Shown piece after piece: positions 51,169 through 61,080 of a DNA stretch of 64,000 nt. The DNA comes from Thermoplasmata archaeon. GTDB lineage: Archaea > Thermoplasmatota > Thermoplasmata > Methanomassiliicoccales > Methanomethylophilaceae. The stretch is from assembly GCA_015063165.1 (NCBI GenBank), contig SUSZ01000001.1:62001-126000 (forward strand), read 5' to 3'. The translations under genes were made by a program, and so were the position numbers. Position 1 is the first letter of the stretch; every line of letters starts with the position of its first letter. Under the pieces are notes generated by a model that ran no database searches, was not told the origin of the DNA, and worked only from the letters and a program-made list of their open reading frames with translations.

Positions 51169-54100
51169 ATGTCCAAGATAAGAATCTTCACCGTTCTATG
51201 GGAAACGCATATGCCTATGCTCGATCGCATAAAGGGCTCTCTGGAAGAGGAGATCCTCATCAACACCCCGCGCACCATAGAACAGTCCGGAATCTCCGAC
51301 GAAGACCTTCTTAAGACCATAGAGTCCTGTGATGCGACGATCATCTACAGGCAGAACAGCGATTTCTCCGAGAGGATCCGCGCTCTGCTCTATCCCGTCA
51401 AGGAGAAGCTGCGCATCATAAACTTCGCAAACGACCCCTCCCTATGGGACCTCACATCCGTCGGCCACGATGTCGCTGTGAGGGCTTACGAATACATGCT
51501 CACAGGAGGCGACGAGAACCTCGGACGCATGATAGATTACGTCGCCAAGACCCTCTGCGGAAAGGCAGGGGAGCCTCTTCCACCTATAGAGTTCCCCTGG
51601 CAGGCGGTGGTGTCCCCGGAAGACGGGGAGATGTACGAGAGCGTCGACGGATACGTCAAGGAACGCGTAAAGGACCCGGACCTCCCGTTCGTCGGAGTCA
51701 TGGCGTCCCGTCCTGCCCTCCTGATGGACGGATTGATCATCGAGAAGGAGATGTGCAGGCATCTCTCCGAGAACGGCCTGAACCCGCTTCTCGTGTTCTG
51801 CGACTGGTCCGCCAAACCCGATTTCGGAGCACTGTCGCCCAGCGGAGTGGTCAAAAAGTTCTTCACGCGCGACGGCAAGCCTCTGGCGGACGCCATCGTC
51901 AAGATGACCACCACGTTCATAGGAGAGGACCGCGACCCCGGCTGCAAAGAGGCGATACCGGAGACCGCGGGATACCTCTGCCGCATGAACGTGCCGGTAT
52001 ACCAGCCTGTGATGATGTCCGAGATGACCGTACCTCAGTGGGAGGAGTCGATAGGTCTCGCGGGCGACATAGCCTGGCACATATCGTTCCCGGAATTCGA
52101 GGGGATAATCGATCCGTATGTGGTGTCCTCGAACATAGAGGAGAATGGGAACCGCAGACGCGTCTCCGTTCCGGAAAGGATGAACAGGCTGGCCGAACGC
52201 ATCGCCAACCATGTCGCGCTGAGAAGGAAGCCCAACTCGGAGAAGAGGGTGGCGATCTTCCTCAACAACTACCCTTGCAACGGAGTGGAAGCCAATGTTG
52301 GGAACGCGGCCGGATTGGACAGCCTCGAGAGCATCGCCGACCTGATGAAGCGCCTGAAGGAACAGGGCTACAATGTCGATCCCCCGAAGGACGGAAAGGA
52401 GCTCATCGACACGATACTCGGCAGGAAGGCCCTGTCGGAATTCCGTTGGACCACTGTCCAGTCGATAGCGGCCAACGGAGGCGTCCTCCATGCCATGGAC
52501 GTGGACGAGTACCTCCGCTACTTCAGCACGCTGACGGAGAAGGCTCAGGAGGATGTGAAGTCCACATGGGGAGAGCCTCCCGGAAAAGCAATGGTCCTGA
52601 ACGACCGCATACTGATAACCGGAGTGGAGTTCGGGAACGTGGCCGTGATCGTCCAGCCCAAGCGCGGATGCTACGGCGCACGTTGCGACGGACAGGTGTG
52701 CAAGATACTCCACGACCCGGCCTGCCCTCCCACACATCAGTTCCTGGCCTGCTACCACTACTTCGAGGACATCTGGGGAGCCGATGCGATCGTCCACACC
52801 GGCACGCACGGATGCATGGAATGGACGCCAGGAAAAGGCGTCGGGATGACGGAGAGCTGCTACCCGGACATCGCCATGCGGAGCACCCCGCATTTCTACA
52901 TCTACAACTCGGACAATCCTTCGGAGGGTCTGGTGGCCAAGCGCAGGTCGTACGCCACCCTGATTGACCATATGCAGCACCTGATGACAGAGGTGAACCT
53001 GTACGGAGGCTACTCCGAGCTGGACGGCCTCCTGAAGGAGTACGGCGTCGCCCATACGGACCCGGTCAGGTCGGATGAGCTGAAATCCAAGATTATAGCC
53101 AAGGCGGAGGAGCTCAAGTTCGGACGTCTGGGACTGTCCCCGGAGATGAGCCTCTACGAAATCACGAAGATCTGCCACGAGGAGCTGTCGCGGATGAGGA
53201 ACTCCCTCATGAACAAGGGCCTGCACGTCCTGGGGAAGATGCCTCAGGGCGACGACCTCACATCCGCGGTGACCTCCATAATCCGCTACGGGGAAGAGCA
53301 CGATTCCCTCCGCGATTGCATCTGCAACCTCGTCGGGCGCGATCTTTCCGCTCTCTACAAGGACAAGGGAGCGTACGACGAGGAGTTCGACTGCTCCAAC
53401 GAGGAGATCATCCGCAGAGTCGAGGACCTGACCAAATCCTTCGTGGGATGCATCCTGAACGGAAGAACCGTCGAAGAATCCCTGAAGGAGATCGGACTCG
53501 AACCCGATGGAGACGTCAGCGGCTTCGCTCCGTTCGTGGAGACCATCCATGACGTTTCCGACCGCATCAGCTCCTCAGACGAGATAGGGGCGATGGTCAA
53601 CGCGCTGAACGGCGGATTCGTTCCGCCTGGACCGTCGGGATACATAACCCGCGGAGAGTACCGGATAGTTCCGACCGGCAGGAACTTCTACTCCATGGAT
53701 CCGCATGCCGTCCCGTCCAAATCCGCTTATTCCTCCGGATGCAAGATCGCCAAGGTCGAGATAGAGCGCTATCTCGAAGACACAGGGGAGATTCCGGAGA
53801 GCCTAGGATTCTTCTGGACGATGGGCGAGCTCATATCCACCGGCGGGGAGCAGATGTCCCAGATGATGTACCTCCTGGGGGCCGAGCCCGTATGGAACGG
53901 AGAAGGACGCGTGAAGGACTTCCGCATCCTGTCGCTGGAAGAGCTCGGACGCCCTAGGATCGACGTCTCGGTCAACGTGTCCTGCATCCTCAGAGACAAC
54001 ATGATGAACGCCATCGACTTCATGGACTCGGTCGTATCCGCAGTAGCCGATCTGGACGAGCCTCTTGAGATGAACTTCGTGAGGATGCATTCCCTCCAGT

Positions 54101-54969
54101 CGATCAAAGACGGCATGGACGAGAGCGACGCCAATGCCAGATTCTTCGGAGCTCCTCCGGGAACTTACACCTCCGGGGTCAATCTGGCCGTCTTCGCGAG
54201 CGCATGGAAGGAGGACTCCGACCTGGCGAACGTGTTCGTCCGCACCAAAGGGCACGGATACGGAGGAGGAAGGAACGGCAAGCCGATGTACGAGCAGTTC
54301 GCCACCGTGCTGTCCAGGACCAACGCCGTTATGGAAGGGTCCGCATCCGACGAGAACGACCTCCTCTCGTGCAGCTGCCATTTCAGCAACATCGGGGGGA
54401 TGGTGTCGGCCTGCCGCTACCTGTCGGACTCCGAAGTGAAAGCGTACTGCATAGACACTCGCGACCCCAGGGACATCTCGGTGGGAACCCTCAAAGAGGA
54501 GATAGAGAGGGCCATGCGCAACCGCACCCTGAATCCCGAATGGCTGGAAGGAATGAAAGCCCACGGATACAAAGGGGCCAACGACATCGCGAAGAGGGTC
54601 GTCCGCATGTTCGGATGGCAGGCGACCACGCACGAGGTGGACGACTGGCTGTTCGACGCTTCCGTTGAAGCGTTCGTTGACGACGACGAGATGCGCGAAT
54701 TCTTCGAAAAAAACAACATCTACGCCCTGGAGGAGCTGGAACGCAGGCTTCTCGAAGCCCAGGCCAGAGGGCTCTGGAATCCGGATCCGGACACGCTGGA
54801 GCGTCTGAAGGAAGCCTACCTCAGGATAGAATCGGAACTGGAGGAGATGGCTGGCGATGGAGAATTCCAGGGCGGCAGCATAGACATGTTCACCCAGAAG
54901 GATGTCCTAGAATGGGACCAGCGCGGAGTCTCCGACATCACGTCGAGGATACACTCCAAGAAACCGTGA
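51169..54969 (+). CDS. cobN: CobN/BchH-type cobaltochelatase large subunit
   Basis: 1,266 aa; AIVHTGTHGCMEWTPGKGVGMTESCYPD; GGYSELDGLLKEYG; FFGAPPGTYTSGVN. Confidence 0.9.
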   Translation: MSKIRIFTVLWETHMPMLDRIKGSLEEEILINTPRTIEQSGISDEDLLKTIESCDATIIYRQNSDFSERIRALLYPVKEKLRIINFANDPSLWDLTSVGHDVAVRAYEYMLTGGDENLGRMIDYVAKTLCGKAGEPLPPIEFPWQAVVSPEDGEMYESVDGYVKERVKDPDLPFVGVMASRPALLMDGLIIEKEMCRHLSENGLNPLLVFCDWSAKPDFGALSPSGVVKKFFTRDGKPLADAIVKMTTTFIGEDRDPGCKEAIPETAGYLCRMNVPVYQPVMMSEMTVPQWEESIGLAGDIAWHISFPEFEGIIDPYVVSSNIEENGNRRRVSVPERMNRLAERIANHVALRRKPNSEKRVAIFLNNYPCNGVEANVGNAAGLDSLESIADLMKRLKEQGYNVDPPKDGKELIDTILGRKALSEFRWTTVQSIAANGGVLHAMDVDEYLRYFSTLTEKAQEDVKSTWGEPPGKAMVLNDRILITGVEFGNVAVIVQPKRGCYGARCDGQVCKILHDPACPPTHQFLACYHYFEDIWGADAIVHTGTHGCMEWTPGKGVGMTESCYPDIAMRSTPHFYIYNSDNPSEGLVAKRRSYATLIDHMQHLMTEVNLYGGYSELDGLLKEYGVAHTDPVRSDELKSKIIAKAEELKFGRLGLSPEMSLYEITKICHEELSRMRNSLMNKGLHVLGKMPQGDDLTSAVTSIIRYGEEHDSLRDCICNLVGRDLSALYKDKGAYDEEFDCSNEEIIRRVEDLTKSFVGCILNGRTVEESLKEIGLEPDGDVSGFAPFVETIHDVSDRISSSDEIGAMVNALNGGFVPPGPSGYITRGEYRIVPTGRNFYSMDPHAVPSKSAYSSGCKIAKVEIERYLEDTGEIPESLGFFWTMGELISTGGEQMSQMMYLLGAEPVWNGEGRVKDFRILSLEELGRPRIDVSVNVSCILRDNMMNAIDFMDSVVSAVADLDEPLEMNFVRMHSLQSIKDGMDESDANARFFGAPPGTYTSGVNLAVFASAWKEDSDLANVFVRTKGHGYGGGRNGKPMYEQFATVLSRTNAVMEGSASDENDLLSCSCHFSNIGGMVSACRYLSDSEVKAYCIDTRDPRDISVGTLKEEIERAMRNRTLNPEWLEGMKAHGYKGANDIAKRVVRMFGWQATTHEVDDWLFDASVEAFVDDDEMREFFEKNNIYALEELERRLLEAQARGLWNPDPDTLERLKEAYLRIESELEEMAGDGEFQGGSIDMFTQKDVLEWDQRGVSDITSRIHSKKP

Positions 54970-55015
54970 CAGTCTGAACGGCCAGTTCCGCCATTTGTAT
55001 TGGCACATATTCCCA

Positions 55016-55132
55016 CCAGTGACTGGAGTTACAAAATAGCATATGCTAAAGTATTAACTGGACAGTTGGCTATACAGTCCATAGACCCGGATAAGACAAT
55101 AAGGTCTTAAAAGGCGAAGTCCGCTGTATAGC
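55016..55132. promoter_or_regulatory. Cluster of palindromes and nested inverted repeat upstream of FecCD-type permease
   Basis: CCAGTGACTGG (55016-55026), TAGCATATGCTA (55037-55048), AACTGgaCAGTT (55056-55067), GCTATACAG (55069-55077)/CTGTATAGC (55124-55132) enclosing TAAGAC/GTCTTA (55092-55109). Confidence 0.5.
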
Positions 55133-55233
55133 AGAACGGATGTCGCGCCTTGACCGACATGCCTTCGACACTGGATTCGTCCGTGAAACGGGATGAAAAC
55201 GCAGAGAGATGCTTCTCTCCCCTTTCATTATGA

Positions 55234-56397
55234 GTGATGCTCATGGGAAAGCTATCCGAACTGAAATCTGTGATAAAAGGGGAAATGGTAGACGATACCA
55301 CCCGTGGGCAATACGAAAAGTCCCGCAGACGCAAGATCCTCTTCATGCTGATATCCGGTCTGGCCCTCATCGTGATATCCATGGCCGTCCTAGGGATAGG
55401 GGGGATAATGATCTCTCCCCTGCAGGTGCTCGAGACGTTCCTGTACAAGTACTTCCCGGGATCGTTCCCGCCGCCGGAACAGGCGTATTACGAGGTCGTG
55501 ATCTACGGATACAGGATACCGCGTATCTTGCTCGGGATCATGACAGGAGCATGTCTGGCCGTCGCCGGGGCTTCGATGCAAGGGATCCTCAAGAATCCCT
55601 TGGCCGACCCGTTCACGCTAGGGCTTTCCTCCGCCGCATCCTGCGGAGCCGGGATAGGAATAGTGCTGGGGCCGATGCTGTTCGGATCCTTCTACACCAC
55701 CACATACGAATTCCTTGGCCACTATGTCTCGTTCCAGTGGATATTCATGGTCCTCGTGGCGTTCATGTTCGGACTCGCCAGCGCCATGATCATAATAATG
55801 CTCACAGGAAAACGTGCTGTCAGCCATTCCACCCTCATCCTGACGGGTGTCGTGGTAGGATACATCTTCTCCGCCATCCTGTCCTATCTGAAATACATCT
55901 CCGACGAGGCCGCGCTGAAGGACCTCACGCTATGGCTCCTGGGCGGAATGTGGGGAGCCAGCTGGGATGCCGTGGTCATAGTGGTCCCGATCGGCCTGAT
56001 AGGCATAATCCTCATGTGGCGGACCGCCGTGGACCTCAACGCCCTGTCCAGCGGCGACGACGTAGCCAAGAACCTGGGCGTCAAGGTGTCTGCCGTCCGC
56101 AAGAGGATCATGATCCTTTCCGCCCTGGTCACTTCGGCCTGCATGGCGTTCACCGGGATCATAGGATTCGTCGGGCTGATGGCGCCCCATATGGTCAGGA
56201 TGCTGATCGGGAACGACAACCGTTATCTGATACCCGCATCGGCTATATTCGGCGCCCTGATACTGGTGTCTTGCGACGCCATCGCCAGATACGTGATACG
56301 TCCGTCCGAGCTGCCTGTCGGGATAATAATGTACCTTGTGGGAGGAGTGTTCTTCATGTTCCTCATCCGCAAGATGAGAGGCGGGTACGACATATGA
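55234..56397 (+). CDS. FecCD/BtuC-type ABC transporter permease
   Basis: GYRIPRILLGIMTGACLAVAGASMQGILKNPLADPFTLGLSSAASCGAG; GFVGLMAPHMVRMLIGNDNRYLIP. Confidence 0.92.
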   Translation: MMLMGKLSELKSVIKGEMVDDTTRGQYEKSRRRKILFMLISGLALIVISMAVLGIGGIMISPLQVLETFLYKYFPGSFPPPEQAYYEVVIYGYRIPRILLGIMTGACLAVAGASMQGILKNPLADPFTLGLSSAASCGAGIGIVLGPMLFGSFYTTTYEFLGHYVSFQWIFMVLVAFMFGLASAMIIIMLTGKRAVSHSTLILTGVVVGYIFSAILSYLKYISDEAALKDLTLWLLGGMWGASWDAVVIVVPIGLIGIILMWRTAVDLNALSSGDDVAKNLGVKVSAVRKRIMILSALVTSACMAFTGIIGFVGLMAPHMVRMLIGNDNRYLIPASAIFGALILVSCDAIARYVIRPSELPVGIIMYLVGGVFFMFLIRKMRGGYDI

Positions 56398-57182
56398 TGC
56401 TGAAAGTAGAGAACCTGGTCCAGGGATACGGCGGAAACATCGTGCTCGACGGGATATCGTTCGAAGTCAGCACTGGCGAGATAGTGGCGCTTCTGGGTCC
56501 CAACGGCTCCGGGAAGTCCACCATCATAAAGACCGTCTGCGACATAATGGCTCCGAAGTCAGGATCGATCACGATAGACGGCCGCGAAGTGCATGATTTC
56601 GACAGCTCCGAGCTGGCCAAGGTCGTATCCTACGTTCCCCAGTCTTCCGCCGCCGCTGTCTATACCACCGTCATGGACACCGTGCTGGTAGGAAGGCGCC
56701 CTTACATAGGATGGTCGTACAAGAACGAGGACATAGAGATCGCCATAGACTCGATGAGGAAGATGAACGTCGAATCGCTTTCGGACAAGAACGTGTCCGA
56801 GCTCTCCGGAGGCCAGAAGCAGAGGGTGTTCCTGGCCCGCTCCCTGGCACAGGACCCCGATTTCTTCATCTTCGACGAGCCAACCAGCGCCCTGGACCTC
56901 AAGTTCCAGATGAAGACCATGATCTCGATGAGACGGATAATCAAGGAGAACGGAGCAGGTATGCTCATCGCCCTCCACGACATCAACCTGGCCCTTAACT
57001 ACACCGACAAGGTGATAATGATCAAAGACGGGAAGGTGCTGGCGTTCGGAGACCCGAAGACCACCGTCACAGAGGACACGATACGCGAAGTGTATGGGGT
57101 GGACACGGAGATAATCGAGACGAAGAACGGCCGCTACATACTTCCGATATCGCCGTGTGATGGAGAAGGCGGAGGATTCTAA
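56394..57182 (+). CDS. FecE/BtuD-type ABC transporter ATPase
   Basis: LLGPNGSGKSTIIKT; LSGGQKQRVFLARSLAQDP; FIFDEPTSALDLKFQ. Confidence 0.92.
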   Translation: MMLKVENLVQGYGGNIVLDGISFEVSTGEIVALLGPNGSGKSTIIKTVCDIMAPKSGSITIDGREVHDFDSSELAKVVSYVPQSSAAAVYTTVMDTVLVGRRPYIGWSYKNEDIEIAIDSMRKMNVESLSDKNVSELSGGQKQRVFLARSLAQDPDFFIFDEPTSALDLKFQMKTMISMRRIIKENGAGMLIALHDINLALNYTDKVIMIKDGKVLAFGDPKTTVTEDTIREVYGVDTEIIETKNGRYILPISPCDGEGGGF

Positions 57183-57272
57183 CGATTTAGTCATCCCAGC
57201 CTTTTCTTGATTACCTCCCTTGTGTCCTTCAACGACATGCTTTCCATGAGCGTTATCGACACCATGGAAGAT

Positions 57273-58619
57273 TCAACCACTCTGCTTTCTGGAGAACAGC
57301 GAACGTCCCGGATACTTAATCCTCATGGCGTATATCACGCAGACTGCCATCATTATCAGTCCAAGATACTCCGCCGCATCCAAAGACCAATATATGGCCG
57401 TCATGTCGAAGAAGGTGGAGACGTAGTAGAACAGGATGAAGAAGATCTCGCGGATGAACATCGTGACCGTGGCCAGCTGGGAGAAGCACAGCGTCTGGAG
57501 CACTGACGAGCACACATGGGTCAGACAGATCGAGGCCAGCGCGAGGGCGTAGATCCTGATGACCATAGCGATCTCCGACCTGAACTGGACCATGTCGTCC
57601 GAATACGTGAAAGCGTAAGAGAACGGCTCCGCGAAGACAATCAGGACAGCCGTCAGGACCAGGGAGAGGATGATGGCCATCTTGAACGCGTACCTCATCC
57701 CAATCATCACGTTCTCGTCGTTCTTCATGCCGATGGAATAAGACACCACCGGAATCATCGATGCGGCTATCGCCTGGACAGGCACCATCGCCAGCGTTAT
57801 GTAGCGGAACGGCAGGCTGTATGTTATCATTCCATCCGTTCCTCCGACGATGACGACCAGAGCGTTCTCGGGTATCATCATTATGGGTATTAGGGCTAGC
57901 TCCAGAGAGTGGGGGATACCGACCTTGCAGATGTCCCAGATCTGCTCCTTGATGAATCTGAATCCCTTGAAAACAGGCTTTATGAACATGCGTCCTGAAG
58001 CGTACCAGTATAGTCCCACCAGGGTGGTAATAACGAACGAGATAGCCGTCGCCAGGGCCGCTCCGAAGACCCCGAGATCGAGAACGTAGATGAGGACGGG
58101 GTCGAGGACTATGTTGATGAGGGAGGCCGCTATCGAAAGACCGGAGGATTTCTTCGCCTCCCCTTCCGACCTGAGCATTCCCAGTATGACCCCATTCAGC
58201 ATCAGGAACGGACTGAAAACCAGACTTGGAATCAGATAATCCATGCTTAGATCGACGTTCTCGCCGCCGCTCATGAACGAGATCATCGTGCGCGATATAA
58301 GGAGGATGAACAGCGACAGGCATACCGACACCAGCGCGATGAGCACAATGGACTGCGATGCCAGACTGTTTGCACGTTCGTGCTGCTTCGCCCCCAAGGC
58401 CCTGGAGATGGCCGTGGAGGCTCCCACGCCAAGGCCGGTGCCGACGTCTATCATAATGAAGTACAGCGGTCCTGCGAGGGTTATGGCCGAGTTTGCATCA
58501 GGTCCCAGACCAGCGCACCAGAACGAATCTATGTACACCTGGATGCTGGACAGCAGGAAGGCGAATATCAGCGGAACTGACATAACACTGATGGCCTTCG
58601 CCGGGTCCTTCCCCATCAA
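57273..58619 (-). CDS. MATE-family efflux transporter
   Basis: 448 aa; DPAKAISVMSVPLIFAFLLSSIQVYIDSFWCAGLGPDANSAITLA. Confidence 0.88.
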   Translation of the reverse strand: MMGKDPAKAISVMSVPLIFAFLLSSIQVYIDSFWCAGLGPDANSAITLAGPLYFIMIDVGTGLGVGASTAISRALGAKQHERANSLASQSIVLIALVSVCLSLFILLISRTMISFMSGGENVDLSMDYLIPSLVFSPFLMLNGVILGMLRSEGEAKKSSGLSIAASLINIVLDPVLIYVLDLGVFGAALATAISFVITTLVGLYWYASGRMFIKPVFKGFRFIKEQIWDICKVGIPHSLELALIPIMMIPENALVVIVGGTDGMITYSLPFRYITLAMVPVQAIAASMIPVVSYSIGMKNDENVMIGMRYAFKMAIILSLVLTAVLIVFAEPFSYAFTYSDDMVQFRSEIAMVIRIYALALASICLTHVCSSVLQTLCFSQLATVTMFIREIFFILFYYVSTFFDMTAIYWSLDAAEYLGLIMMAVCVIYAMRIKYPGRSLFSRKQSG

Positions 58620-58696
58620 CGCGATGCGCTCGGTCTCTTCCAGATTAAGAACTCCTTGAGATTGGAAATGGCGGGAGCCGAAGCCCCCGTATAGGT

Positions 58697-60187
58697 TTAC
58701 TTCTTGAAGACCAATATGAACCCTTTCCCAAGGACAGGGTCGAGGTCTTCGGTTATCATCGGGTCGTCAAACGCGGAGCACTCCTCGAGGGTCATGCAAC
58801 GTCCGAGGACCTCCTTGTCCCATGCCGGCCTGCTGACGGAGTTCAGTGGCAGATTGGCGTAGTACTTCTCGATCACGTCGTAGGCGCCGAGTCCGAGATC
58901 GCGGCTCTTGTAGTTGGGGAAGATCCCTGGATCCGCCCCTGAAGCCTTCCATTTCGCTATGTGGGCCTGCCAGTTTCCGTCGAGGATGACAAGCTTCCCG
59001 CCGGCCTTCAGGACGCGTACAGCCTCCTTCAGGGCTATTCCGGGGTGATAGAGGTTCCAGACCAAGTTGCGCATGACGACGGCGTCGTAGGACCCGTCCT
59101 CAAAGGGCAGGTCGTATGCATCGGCGTTGACAAACTCCACGGAAGCGTCGCACTCCTTCGCGGTGACCTCGGCCATCTCGATCATAGCGAACGCCCTGTC
59201 GACTCCGGTGACGTCGTACCCCATCTTGGACAGAGGTATGGCGACGTTTCCGGAACCGGTTCCGATGTCCAGGACCTTAGCTCCGGCAGGGATGCGTTTG
59301 GAGATCTCCTCCGCGCACGCCTTGGCCCTGCCGTTCTCCATCATGATGGCCGCACGACCGCTGACGGTCCCGGCGATGGCGTTCCAGTACTCGTTGACGA
59401 TGTACTCGTTCTCCTGCTCCTGGCCGGGCTTTTCTGCCCTGACCATGAACATGGGCCCGGACGTTCCCCTGCCGTCATGCTTCTCCTCGGGGAAGAGGTT
59501 GTCGTCCACCACTATATCCACGAACCTAAGCTTGAACAGCATATTCCTGTCCCACTCGGGCCTGGGAGTTCCTATCATGGGGCACTCTTCCCAGTACGTC
59601 CAGCGCACGTGGAAGTCGTAGTGGTCCGTATAGGGCTCCAGACCAGCCTTCACGTGCTCGCGCATGGCGGAACGCATGGTTCTGGCCATCCCTTCGTCGA
59701 AGAGATTGGCGTAGTGATTCGCATCGAACACGAGAATCCTTCCGTTGGGGGCGAGGACCCTTCTCCATTCCCTGTAGCACTCGAATGTATCGGGAAGCGT
59801 CCAGGTGACCACCCTGTTGATGATCAGGTCGAACGTGTTGTCTGGGAAGTCCAGCTTGTTCGCGTTCATCACGTGGAACTCGCATTTCACTCCCTGGTCC
59901 TCGGCGTTCTCGGTGGCAACCTCGATCATCTCTTTAGTCACATCTATTCCGACTACCTCGTGGCCCATCTTGGTGAGGTTGATGGTGAAGAATCCAGGTC
60001 CGGTACCGATGTCGAGGATCTTCAGCACGTCCTTCTCGGGAGCGTTATCGAGAATCAGTTTAATCCAGCGATCGCTGGTCTCCCTGTTCTTGAGCTCCTT
60101 CTTGACGCCTTCCTTGTACCCTCTGGCGGACTCTCCCCAGAACTTCAAAGTCTCTTTTCCTGCTTCTTTCGCTATAAGCACCACCAT
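58697..60187 (-). CDS. Tandem-domain class I SAM-dependent methyltransferase
   Basis: Two motif-I sites: ILDIGTGPGFFTINLTKMGHEVVGID and VLDIGTGSGNVAIPLSKMGYDVTGVD in one 496-aa ORF. Confidence 0.88.
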   Translation of the reverse strand: MVVLIAKEAGKETLKFWGESARGYKEGVKKELKNRETSDRWIKLILDNAPEKDVLKILDIGTGPGFFTINLTKMGHEVVGIDVTKEMIEVATENAEDQGVKCEFHVMNANKLDFPDNTFDLIINRVVTWTLPDTFECYREWRRVLAPNGRILVFDANHYANLFDEGMARTMRSAMREHVKAGLEPYTDHYDFHVRWTYWEECPMIGTPRPEWDRNMLFKLRFVDIVVDDNLFPEEKHDGRGTSGPMFMVRAEKPGQEQENEYIVNEYWNAIAGTVSGRAAIMMENGRAKACAEEISKRIPAGAKVLDIGTGSGNVAIPLSKMGYDVTGVDRAFAMIEMAEVTAKECDASVEFVNADAYDLPFEDGSYDAVVMRNLVWNLYHPGIALKEAVRVLKAGGKLVILDGNWQAHIAKWKASGADPGIFPNYKSRDLGLGAYDVIEKYYANLPLNSVSRPAWDKEVLGRCMTLEECSAFDDPMITEDLDPVLGKGFILVFKK

Positions 60188-60194
60188 CCTTATC

Positions 60195-61076
60195 TTAATC
60201 TATGTTTCCAAATTCGTCCATCATCGACTGTCCCAGTATGACCACCGGAACGCCTTCGTCGTCTATCACCTTGCAGTGGACGCAGTAGACCTTCTCGATG
60301 TTCTCCTTGGTAATCACCTCTTCCGGCGGACCTACCTTGTAGATGACGCCGGGCGTGGACATCATGATCACCTCGTGGGCGTATTTTGCTGAAATGTTCA
60401 GGTCGTGGCTGATCATTATCACGATCATGCCCTCGCTCTCGGCCAGAGCCCTCAGAAGCTCCACCACGTAGACCTGGTACTTCACGTCCAGGTTGGCGGT
60501 GGGCTCATCAAGGATGAGGACCTTCGGCTTCTGCACCAGACCTCTGGCGATAGCTACCTTCTGATGCTGACCGGCTGATAGCTCGCTGAACAGCTTCTCA
60601 CTCAGGTCCTGTATGTTCAGCAGAACCATCACCTTGTAGACTGCCTTCATCTTAGATTCGTCCGAATCCCCTGACCTGCGGTTCTGACATCCGATGAGGA
60701 TGGTCTCCAGAACGGACATCGAAAAGACGTCCTTGGATACCACAGGGACATAGCCTATGAACTTGGCCACGTCCTTGTGCCTCATCGTCCTGATGCTACG
60801 TCCGTTGATCAGTATGTCTCCGGAAGTAGGTTCCTCGATTTTACTCATGCATTTAATGAGCGTAGACTTTCCCACTCCGTTTGGTCCGACGACACAGTAG
60901 AGTCCGGGACGATCGATCCTCAGGTCAATGTTCCTGATGACCGTGCCTCCCGAACTATACCCGAACGTCACGTCGTTCATCTCTATGACCACATCGCCGA
61001 TGTCATCAAACTCCGACACTTCTTCACCGGTCAGCGTCTCTTTCATATCCTTTTTGAAATCCGAAAGGCTTCCCAT
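60195..61076 (-). CDS. FecE/BtuD-type ABC transporter ATPase
   Basis: VVGPNGVGKSTLIKC; LSAGQHQKVAIARGLVQKP; LILDEPTANLDVKYQ. Confidence 0.92.
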   Translation of the reverse strand: MGSLSDFKKDMKETLTGEEVSEFDDIGDVVIEMNDVTFGYSSGGTVIRNIDLRIDRPGLYCVVGPNGVGKSTLIKCMSKIEEPTSGDILINGRSIRTMRHKDVAKFIGYVPVVSKDVFSMSVLETILIGCQNRRSGDSDESKMKAVYKVMVLLNIQDLSEKLFSELSAGQHQKVAIARGLVQKPKVLILDEPTANLDVKYQVYVVELLRALAESEGMIVIMISHDLNISAKYAHEVIMMSTPGVIYKVGPPEEVITKENIEKVYCVHCKVIDDEGVPVVILGQSMMDEFGNID

Positions 61077-61080
61077 AACA

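Noticed and set aside
55016-55230. Cobalamin riboswitch upstream of FecCD permease
   Set aside because: No GCCACTG-type B12 box or matching core found on either strand by eye.
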